A stretch of 11,721 bases of DNA, from NCBI GenBank assembly GCA_014378955.1, contig JACMMQ010000123.1, positions 1 through 11,721 of the forward strand, written 5' to 3'. The translations under genes and the position numbers were made by a program. The notes beneath the pieces are model-generated. The model did no database searches and was not told the origin of the DNA. It saw only the letters and a list, made by a program, of their open reading frames with translations. Source of the DNA: Clostridia bacterium. Its GTDB lineage: Bacteria; Bacillota; Clostridia; SK-Y3; JACMMQ01. Within the stretch, counting starts at the first letter, position 1. Each line of letters begins with the position of its first letter. This document shows, one piece after another, positions 6,021 to 11,721 of the stretch.

Positions 6021-6150
6021 ACGGTGGGCGCTGCCCACACCCGCCCCTTTTTGAAAAAAGGGGGCAAAAACTTCAATGTTTAAATTAAATAACTAAAGTT
6101 TTACTCAATTTTTTCCAAAAAATTGCGGGGTCAAGGGGCGGCGCCCATTG
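6021..6150. repeat. About 130-bp degenerate inverted-repeat element with GGGCGC arms
   Basis: The left arm (from about 6024) reads TGGGCGCTGCCC, ACCCGC, then a T-run and A-run. The right arm, read in reverse from 6149, gives TGGGCGCCGCCC, ACCCCGC, then the same T-run and A-run. Each arm contains its own palindrome: CCCCTTTTT/AAAAAGGGG near 6044-6063 and CAATTTTTT/AAAAAATTG at 6106-6125. No coding content. GC-rich arms contrast with the AT-rich centre and flanks. Confidence 0.6.
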
Positions 6151-6180
6151 TCGTATTCATATTTCTTATAATATAACAGT

Positions 6181-6209
6181 TGGGGCAGACGAATGTCTGC
6201 CCCACTTTT
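6181..6209. terminator. GC-rich hairpin between the DUF1540-type gene and ppdK
   Basis: Perfect 10-bp stem TGGGGCAGAC/GTCTGCCCCA with a GAAT loop (6181-6204), followed on the plus strand by C and TTTT. It may end plus-strand transcription. On the minus strand it lies about 20 nt after the ppdK stop, but what follows there is only weakly U-rich. Confidence 0.55.
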
Positions 6210-6224
6210 ATGCAATTTTTTAAA

Positions 6225-8876
6225 TTATTTTTGACCTAAGTTTTCTACGCCTCTGATTTCACTCACTCTTGCTTGAGCTGCTGCTAATCTAGCGATTGGC
6301 ACGCGGAATGGTGAACATGATACATAGTTAAGTCCTGCATGATGACAGAATTCAACCGATGATGGGTCGCCGCCATGCTCGCCACAAATGCCAAGCTTGA
6401 TGTCAGGTCTTGCTTGTTTGCCTAACTTCACTGCCAATTTAATCAAAGCACCTACGCCAACCTGGTCAAGCTTTGCAAATGGGTCAGATTCAAATATCTT
6501 TTTGTCATAATAATCATTTAAGAACTTACCAGCATCATCACGTGAGAAGCCATAAGTCATTTGTGTTAAGTCGTTTGTACCAAAGGAGAAGAATTCAGCC
6601 TCTGTTGCGATTGCATCCGCTGTTACTGCGGCTCTTGGGATTTCAATCATGGTACCTACTTTGTAATCAAGTGTAACGCCAGCTTTTTCAATCACAGCAT
6701 TGGCAGTGGTTACAACGATGTTTTTCACATATTTAAGCTCGACAACTTCGCCAACCAAAGGAATCATGATTTCAGGAACAACGCTCATGCCTGCTTTGTT
6801 TACGTTGATTGCTGCTTCAATGATCGCTTGTGCTTGCATTTCAGCGATTTCTGGGTAAGATACTGCCAAACGGCAACCTCTATGTCCCATCATTGGGTTG
6901 AATTCTTGTAAGCTTTCAACAGTTTCTTTAAGCTCTTCAAATGATAAGCCCATTTCTGTTGCTAATGCCTTGATGTCTTCATCCGAATGCGGTAAGAATT
7001 CATGCAATGGCGGATCGAGCAAACGAATGGTTACAGGGAAACCGCTCATTGCTTTGAACAAACCTTCAAAATCTGCTCTTTGCATAGGCAACAATTTTGC
7101 TAATGCTTTTCTTCTTTGCTCTTCTGTTTTTGCTACGATCATTTCACGTACCGATGGTAATCTATCTTCGTCAAAGAACATGTGCTCTGTACGGCATAAG
7201 CCAATACCTTCAGCGCCGAATTTTTGTGCAACTTCAGCGTCATGTGGTGTGTCTGCATTTGCTCTTACTTTAAGTGTTCTAATTTCGTCAGCCCATGCCA
7301 TGAATTGTGCAAAGTCACCTGTTAATTGTGCTTCTTCTGTATCAACCTTAGCACCATAAACATTACCAGTTGATCCATCTAGCGAAATGTAATCGCCTTC
7401 GCTGAATTTCAAACCGTCTTTTGTTGTGAAATAGCCATCATGCTCCATCACCTTGATGTCGCCACAACCAGCTACACAGCAAGTGCCCATGCCACGTGCT
7501 ACTACAGCAGCATGAGAGGTCATACCGCCACGTGCTGTCAAAATACCTTGTGCTGCTGCCATGCCTTCGATATCTTCTGGGGATGTTTCCAAACGAACCA
7601 AGATTACCTTTTCACCTTTAGCTTCTGCAGCTGCAGCATCTACAGCGGAGAAATATACTTTACCACAAGCAGCGCCTGGGGAAGCCGGTAAGCCTTTTGC
7701 AACAATCTTAGCATCTTTTAATGCTTTTGCTACGAAGGTTGGATGTAACAATGCATCCAATTGTTTAGGGTCTACTTTCAAAATTGCATCTTCTTTTGTA
7801 ATCATGCCTTCTGCTACTAAATCAACTGCGATTTTCAAAGCAGCTGCAGCAGTTCTCTTACCATTTCTGGTTTGAAGCATGTATAATTTACCATCTTCAA
7901 TGGTGAATTCCATGTCTTGCATATCTTTGTAGTGATCTTGTAATTTATTGGAATATTCCATGAATTCGTTGTAAATTGCTGGGTTTTGTATTTGCAATTC
8001 AGACATAGGCAATGGCGTTCTGATGCCTGCAACAACGTCTTCGCCTTGTGCATTCATCAAATATTCACCATATAATTTGTTTTCACCAGTGGATGGGTTA
8101 CGTGTGAATGCAACGCCTGTACCAGAAGTGTCACCCATGTTACCAAATACCATCGCTTGTACGTTTACAGCTGTACCCCATGAGCTAGGGATATCATTCA
8201 TTCTTCTGTAATAAATCGCACGAGGATTGTCCCATGAACGGAATACCGCTTCAATGGACTCAATCAATTGGATTTTAGGATCTTGTGGGAAGTCAAAGCC
8301 CTTGACTTCTTTGAACATTTTTTTGTAACGCACAATCAATTCTTTCAAATCGTCTGCTGTTAAATCAGTGTCAAATTGTACGCCTTTTTCTTCTTTCATG
8401 ACGTCGATTAACTTTTCAAATCTATGCTTCTCAACATCCATTACAACGTCGGAGAACATTTGAATAAATCTTCTGTAGCTATCGTAAGCAAATCTTGGGT
8501 TGCCAGTTTTCTTTACTAAGCCCTCAACCACAACATCGGTTAAGCCAAGATTTAAAACGGTATCCATCATACCAGGCATGGAAGCTCTTGCACCAGAACG
8601 AACGGACACTAAGAATGGGTTTTCAGCGCTGCCAAACTGTTTGCCAGCAATTGCTTCTAATTCAGCCATTTTTGTTTCGATTTCTTTTGTGATGTCCGCA
8701 GAAATCATTTTGCCATCCACATAGTATTGTGTACAAGCCTCGGTTGTAACCGTAAAGCCCTGTGGTACTGGAATGCCTAATAGGGTCATTTCAGCAAGGT
8801 TTGCACCTTTGCCCCCTAAGAGGTTTTTCATACTTGCGTCGCCTTCAGAAAACAGATAAACATACTTTTTACTCAT
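6225..8876 (-). CDS. ppdK: Pyruvate, phosphate dikinase
   Basis: Interconverts ATP, phosphate and pyruvate with AMP, pyrophosphate and PEP; in anaerobes it serves glycolysis or PEP formation. The 883-aa product has the family's three parts: nucleotide-binding domain (about 1-340, with GGKGANLAEM and SVRSGARASMPGMMDT), the swivelling phosphohistidine domain with GGMTSHAAVVARG, and the PEP/pyruvate barrel with GLCRTEHMFF, FGTNDLTQMTYGFSRDD and GICGEHGGDP. The start at 8876 is preferred: GGAGG is 9 nt away, against 3 nt for the ATG at 8882. It also puts the catalytic residues at His455 and Cys831, the numbers known for the Clostridium symbiosum enzyme. It lies downstream of recO on the same strand with its own promoter. 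No PDRP-type regulator is seen nearby. Confidence 0.98.
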   Translation of the reverse strand: MSKKYVYLFSEGDASMKNLLGGKGANLAEMTLLGIPVPQGFTVTTEACTQYYVDGKMISADITKEIETKMAELEAIAGKQFGSAENPFLVSVRSGARASMPGMMDTVLNLGLTDVVVEGLVKKTGNPRFAYDSYRRFIQMFSDVVMDVEKHRFEKLIDVMKEEKGVQFDTDLTADDLKELIVRYKKMFKEVKGFDFPQDPKIQLIESIEAVFRSWDNPRAIYYRRMNDIPSSWGTAVNVQAMVFGNMGDTSGTGVAFTRNPSTGENKLYGEYLMNAQGEDVVAGIRTPLPMSELQIQNPAIYNEFMEYSNKLQDHYKDMQDMEFTIEDGKLYMLQTRNGKRTAAAALKIAVDLVAEGMITKEDAILKVDPKQLDALLHPTFVAKALKDAKIVAKGLPASPGAACGKVYFSAVDAAAAEAKGEKVILVRLETSPEDIEGMAAAQGILTARGGMTSHAAVVARGMGTCCVAGCGDIKVMEHDGYFTTKDGLKFSEGDYISLDGSTGNVYGAKVDTEEAQLTGDFAQFMAWADEIRTLKVRANADTPHDAEVAQKFGAEGIGLCRTEHMFFDEDRLPSVREMIVAKTEEQRRKALAKLLPMQRADFEGLFKAMSGFPVTIRLLDPPLHEFLPHSDEDIKALATEMGLSFEELKETVESLQEFNPMMGHRGCRLAVSYPEIAEMQAQAIIEAAINVNKAGMSVVPEIMIPLVGEVVELKYVKNIVVTTANAVIEKAGVTLDYKVGTMIEIPRAAVTADAIATEAEFFSFGTNDLTQMTYGFSRDDAGKFLNDYYDKKIFESDPFAKLDQVGVGALIKLAVKLGKQARPDIKLGICGEHGGDPSSVEFCHHAGLNYVSCSPFRVPIARLAAAQARVSEIRGVENLGQK

Positions 8877-8952
8877 TTGCATTTTCCTCCTATATTATAA
8901 ACTTGAGATAACACGTTTCGCTATGGGAAATTCACAGCCCACAGCGTTCATT

Positions 8953-8961
8953 ATTATATCA
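8953..8961 (-). promoter_or_regulatory. Extended -10 promoter for ppdK
   Basis: On the minus strand TGATATAAT, a perfect TATAAT with an upstream TG at the extended -10 position. The -35 region is poor, as is common for extended -10 promoters. Initiation near 8946 leaves a leader of about 70 nt. Confidence 0.55.
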
Positions 8962-9046
8962 CAAATTTTAGAAATTTCACTACTTTTTTGAAAAAAAATT
9001 TCACAAATTTTTCCACTAAGTATTTATCAATGTTAGCAAATTTAAT

Positions 9047-9790
9047 TTACGGCAATATATTCCAAAAATACGCCTCTGTTTTAAGCGGATAATCGAGATG
9101 TGTGGCTAAAAAATCCTTGCATATTTTTGTTAGCTTGTGCACAATATCATCATTTACGACAAAGCCAAATAGCTTTTGCGGTGGACTATATAATATGTAA
9201 CGCAACGTGTAAAGCGTTGTTTCATCCAACAGCATCGCCCCTGCTACATCACATTCACATGCCTCACACACCAATCCACCTGACGTACTATGAAAATGAA
9301 AGCACGTATCATCCTCGCTATCGCCACAGGCATTACAAGCCACTAGATTAGGCGCAAGCCCTAATAGTTGCATCAATCGTAATTCGTAAACACTTTTTAG
9401 CAACAACAAATCATGCTCTTTATTCGCAAGCATATAAAGCGTATTTAATAGCCAAGCAACTGCTTCATCCAAATGATGCCCCTCTGCCGTCTTTTCCGTC
9501 AATTCTAAAAAGTATGCGGCGAGTGCTAACTTTTCCACACTCTCACGGATGTGATAGAAGCTCTCTAAGCATTCACATGCACTGACGTGATAAAAATCCT
9601 TGTTTTTTTTAAGCACGTATTCCCCATAACACATGGGCTGTGTTGCAGATAACCGCTTGGATTTTGCATGACGCACCCCAGCGGCTAACGCTCGCACCTT
9701 GCCCTGTGCCGTTAATATTGTGAGCATCTTACCTGCTTCCCCAACATTGACCGTTTTCACGATAATGCCTTTTACTTTCAAGTCCTTCAC
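9047..9790 (-). CDS. recO: DNA repair protein RecO
   Basis: RecO helps load RecA onto single-stranded DNA in the RecFOR repair pathway and anneals strands. The 247-aa product has the N-terminal OB-fold start (KVKGIIVKTVNVGEAGKML), the GVRHAKSKRL segment, a helical middle and a C-terminal zinc-finger set of four Cys at 152, 155, 175 and 178 (CNACG ... CEAC). The frame is open to 9886, but the extra 32 residues overlap the upstream terminator and promoter. The GTG at 9790, with a GGGGGTGG Shine-Dalgarno-like run before it, gives the usual family length and N-terminus. The start codon is therefore non-ATG and the ribosome site is imperfect. Confidence 0.95.
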   Translation of the reverse strand: MKDLKVKGIIVKTVNVGEAGKMLTILTAQGKVRALAAGVRHAKSKRLSATQPMCYGEYVLKKNKDFYHVSACECLESFYHIRESVEKLALAAYFLELTEKTAEGHHLDEAVAWLLNTLYMLANKEHDLLLLKSVYELRLMQLLGLAPNLVACNACGDSEDDTCFHFHSTSGGLVCEACECDVAGAMLLDETTLYTLRYILYSPPQKLFGFVVNDDIVHKLTKICKDFLATHLDYPLKTEAYFWNILP

Positions 9791-9829
9791 GGGCAACCAC
9801 CCCCTAAAATTAAGCCAATTACGCCTTTG

Positions 9830-9858
9830 ATTATATAGGAAAGCCCTTAAAAAATCAA
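9830..9858 (-). promoter_or_regulatory. Sigma-A promoter for recO
   Basis: On the minus strand TTGATT (-35, 9853-9858), a 17-nt spacer and a perfect TATAAT (-10, 9830-9835). Initiation near 9823 leaves a leader of about 33 nt before the GTG start. It lies just after a terminator, so recO is separated from the gene upstream. Confidence 0.75.
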
Positions 9859-9866
9859 GCGTGGGC

Positions 9867-9901
9867 AAAAAATGGGGATATACCATAATCAGTACATCCC
9901 C
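9867..9901 (-). terminator. Terminator after the YtxH-like gene
   Basis: On the minus strand GGGGATGTAC...GTATATCCCC forms a stem with one mismatch, followed by ATTTTTTG. It starts 12 nt after the stop of the small gene at 9913. Confidence 0.75.
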
Positions 9902-9912
9902 TTAAATGGCAA

Positions 9913-10092
9913 TTACCAGTTTTTACTCAAATGTGATATATTATCCACGACACCGCCAACTGTACGAGCAACTCTTCTCATATTTTTTGTTGACATCATA
10001 CGGCGACTTCTTTTTTCCATTGGGTTCCACACCATACTTACCGCTGCTCCTACCATAGCGCCTGTCAGCATACCGCTAACAAATCTTCTCAT
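9913..10092 (-). CDS. 59-aa YtxH-like small membrane protein
   Basis: An ATG with AGGAGG 7 nt upstream opens a 59-aa frame. The N-terminus MRRFVSGMLTGAMVGAAVSM is a short glycine-zipper-type membrane segment, followed by WNPM, a basic stretch (KRSRRMM, NMRRVAR) and an amphipathic tail ending SHLSKNW. This build is like small YtxH-family proteins (glycine-rich helix, then Pro, then charged residues), but the similarity is structural and not strong enough to name it. It has its own terminator and lies between recO and the divergent DUF1015 gene. No clear promoter was found in the 85 nt upstream. Confidence 0.75.
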   Translation of the reverse strand: MRRFVSGMLTGAMVGAAVSMVWNPMEKRSRRMMSTKNMRRVARTVGGVVDNISHLSKNW

Positions 10093-10176
10093 ACCGATCC
10101 CTCCTTATTTTTTTAAATACAATATCAGTTTTCCCATAATAATGTTTGATTATTTATCAATGTGTATATTTTTATC

Positions 10177-10205
10177 TTGACGGTTCATGAAAAATATTGT
10201 ACAAT
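10177..10205 (+). promoter_or_regulatory. Sigma-A promoter for the DUF1015 gene
   Basis: TTGACG (10177-10182), a 17-nt spacer and TACAAT (10200-10205). Initiation near 10212 gives a leader of about 58 nt. Confidence 0.75.
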
Positions 10206-10269
10206 TTTTTAAGCAAGCCATTTTATTTGTAATTTAATATTGGTTTGAATTTTTTTATGAGGTGAAAGC

Positions 10270-11571
10270 ATGGCTCAAATACAACCTTTTCGCGGTTTGC
10301 GATTTAAAAGTGACTTAGATTTACAAAAAGTATCTACACCACCGTATGATGTAATTTCGCCAGCCGAACAGGCGGCATACTATGACATGTCCCCCTATAA
10401 TGTCATTCGTTTAGAATATGGCAAGGTCTTGGCGCTGGATAATGACCAACAAAATAAATATACACGTGCTGGCGAAACGCTACAAGCGTGGTTAGAGGAA
10501 GGCGCATTGGTACAAGAACAAGCACATACTCTTTATTTGTACGAACAAGTCTTTTGTATGGCTGATGGCAGCAAAAAATCTCGCAAGGGTATTGTTACAC
10601 TTGTAAGGTTAGAAGAATTTTCTAAAAAGGTTGTTTTGCCGCATGAAGAAACCTTGTCAAAGGCAAAAACCGATCGTTTTAGCTTGATGTCAACCACCGA
10701 TTGTAATTTTAGCCAAATCTTTTCATTGTTTGTGGATAGCGAAAGAAAGATTTCAACACAACTGAAGCTGATCGCCCAAAAACCTTGCGATATCGCATTT
10801 ACGACCCCTGAAGGCATCGAAGAAAAGCTTTGGATGATTACGGAAGTGTCTGTAATCAAGCTTTTACAAGCAGCATTTGAAGACAAGCAATTATTTATCG
10901 CAGACGGACACCATCGCTATGAAACTGCTTTGAATTACCGCAATGCATTGCGTGAACAAAATCCCGATTTTAAAGAAACGGATTTATTCAATTACGTCAT
11001 GATGATGCTCGTGGATATGGATGATGAGGGCTTGGTGGTATTCCCTACCCATCGTATGGTTAAGGATATTGCTGATTTCGATGCACAAAAAATCGTTGCT
11101 GGGTTGAGCGAAAGCTTCGAGGTGCAAACGCTGCCATTCATCAATGTTTCCGATGTGGAAAAAACACTTGCGACCTTGATTGACCAAAAAGCCTTTGCAT
11201 TTTATACAGGCAAACAAACCTATACCCTCTTAAAACTCAAGCAATTAGATGCAATGAACATAGCCCTGCCTGACAAGGACGAATCCTATCGCAATTTAGA
11301 TGTGAGTATTTTGCATACACTCATCTTAGATAAGCACTTAGGTATTGACATGGCGAACATGGCAAACCAAACCAACCTCACCTACACACGTGACCCACAA
11401 GAGGCAATCGACGGTGTGAACAGTGGTGCGTTCCAATGTGCCTTTTTACTCAATGCAACCAAGGTGTTTGAAATCAAAGACGTATCGTTAGCAAATGAAA
11501 AAATGCCCCAAAAGTCAACGTATTTTTATCCGAAATTGACTACTGGACTGGTTATGAATAAGTTTAGATAG
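10270..11571 (+). CDS. DUF1015 family protein
   Basis: 433 aa, the usual length for this family of cytoplasmic proteins. The start at 10270 has GAGGTG 5 nt before it. Conserved features are the N-terminal IQPFRGLRF and PPYDVIS (24-30), LPHEETLSKAKTDR (123-136) and LFIADGHHRYETAL (208-221). The DGHHRY motif resembles the catalytic signature of the ParB/SerK/SbnI fold, in which some members are free-serine kinases. From memory, DUF1015 genes in Clostridia often sit with serA and serC, so a role in serine metabolism has been suspected; this is not proven. Here the gene stands alone between its own promoter and terminator, with no serine genes visible. The C-terminal half has no motif I recognise. 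Confidence 0.9.
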   Translation: MAQIQPFRGLRFKSDLDLQKVSTPPYDVISPAEQAAYYDMSPYNVIRLEYGKVLALDNDQQNKYTRAGETLQAWLEEGALVQEQAHTLYLYEQVFCMADGSKKSRKGIVTLVRLEEFSKKVVLPHEETLSKAKTDRFSLMSTTDCNFSQIFSLFVDSERKISTQLKLIAQKPCDIAFTTPEGIEEKLWMITEVSVIKLLQAAFEDKQLFIADGHHRYETALNYRNALREQNPDFKETDLFNYVMMMLVDMDDEGLVVFPTHRMVKDIADFDAQKIVAGLSESFEVQTLPFINVSDVEKTLATLIDQKAFAFYTGKQTYTLLKLKQLDAMNIALPDKDESYRNLDVSILHTLILDKHLGIDMANMANQTNLTYTRDPQEAIDGVNSGAFQCAFLLNATKVFEIKDVSLANEKMPQKSTYFYPKLTTGLVMNKFR

Positions 11572-11582
11572 ATAGATAAGTA

Positions 11583-11622
11583 AAATAAAGCACTACTTCA
11601 TTGAGTGGTGCTTTATTTTTTT
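11583..11622 (+). terminator. Intrinsic terminator after the DUF1015 gene
   Basis: About 15-bp stem (AAATAAAGCAC...GTGCTTTATTT with one G-T pair) and a 6-nt loop, ending in a run of seven T. It begins 11 nt after the stop codon. Confidence 0.92.
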
Positions 11623-11721
11623 GCAACTTATTTCTATATCAAGCATCAAATCTATTGACTGCCCATCAAGTCTGCGTTCCCCACCCATATTGCTAGATAA
11701 GGAAATTTCGCTCCTTTTTCT

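Noticed and set aside
8962..9046. Terminator after recO
   Set aside because: Only A/T-only pairings (AAAAATTT with AAATTTTT) are available; too weak to call as a terminator.
9791..9886. Extended N-terminus of RecO
   Set aside because: The extra 32 codons run through the recO promoter and the upstream terminator, and the GTG start gives the normal family length.
9872..10180. 102-codon plus-strand frame opposite the YtxH-like gene
   Set aside because: It is antisense to a small gene with a strong ribosome site and terminator, and it has no domain.
11593..11721. 42 open codons on the minus strand reaching the right edge, containing NMGGERRLDGQS
   Set aside because: Short, with no known domain, and its stop falls inside the DUF1015 terminator hairpin; it could be the tail of a gene beyond the window but cannot be supported.

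Overview
The window is about 11.7 kb of moderately AT-rich DNA that reads as chromosomal sequence of a spore-forming member of the Clostridia. The basis is the pyruvate phosphate dikinase, which closely resembles the Clostridium symbiosum enzyme, the purE-purC-purF order, Shine-Dalgarno sites of the GGAGG type before almost every gene, very small cysteine- or membrane-type proteins of the kind found in spore formers, and candidate mother-cell (sigma-E/sigma-K type) promoters. The species assignment is inference.

Layout. (1) 1-1828, minus strand: the start of a purine biosynthesis operon, purE, purC and the first 206 codons of purF, tightly coupled (4-nt overlap, then a 2-nt gap). (2) 1829-2308: a divergent control region. 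Two sigma-A-type promoters and an intrinsic-terminator hairpin face purE. A sigma-K-like promoter faces two tandem, related microproteins (33 and about 37 aa, one membrane helix each), which end at a strong terminator. (3) 2635-4427, plus strand: a membrane-anchored HtrA/DegP-type serine protease. Its 5' untranslated region carries a palindromic repeat of the 'GTCATTCCGAGCG' type, which artificially lengthens the open frame. (4) 4428-5619: a bidirectional terminator, a second inverted-repeat element and a convergent aldo-keto reductase of the YghZ/Gpr type (minus). (5) 5620-6224: an intergenic patch with a tandem pair of consensus DnaA boxes, a 54-aa DUF1540-like cysteine protein with a sigma-E-like promoter, a third inverted-repeat element and a GC-rich hairpin. 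(6) 6225-10092, minus strand: ppdK, recO and a 59-aa YtxH-like membrane protein, each with its own signals. (7) 10177-11622, plus strand: a DUF1015 protein with its own promoter and terminator. The last 100 nt show nothing firm.

How it works together. Most of the window is housekeeping: purine synthesis, glycolytic PEP/pyruvate interconversion, recombination repair and envelope protein quality control. The less ordinary content lies between these genes: the microprotein pair and the DUF1540 protein, both with sporulation-type promoters; three different families of small inverted-repeat elements; a possible DnaA-binding site far from any dnaA gene; and a purE leader that looks attenuated but contains no riboswitch I recognise. 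I found no prophage, CRISPR array, transposase, tRNA or rRNA, and no large undescribed system.
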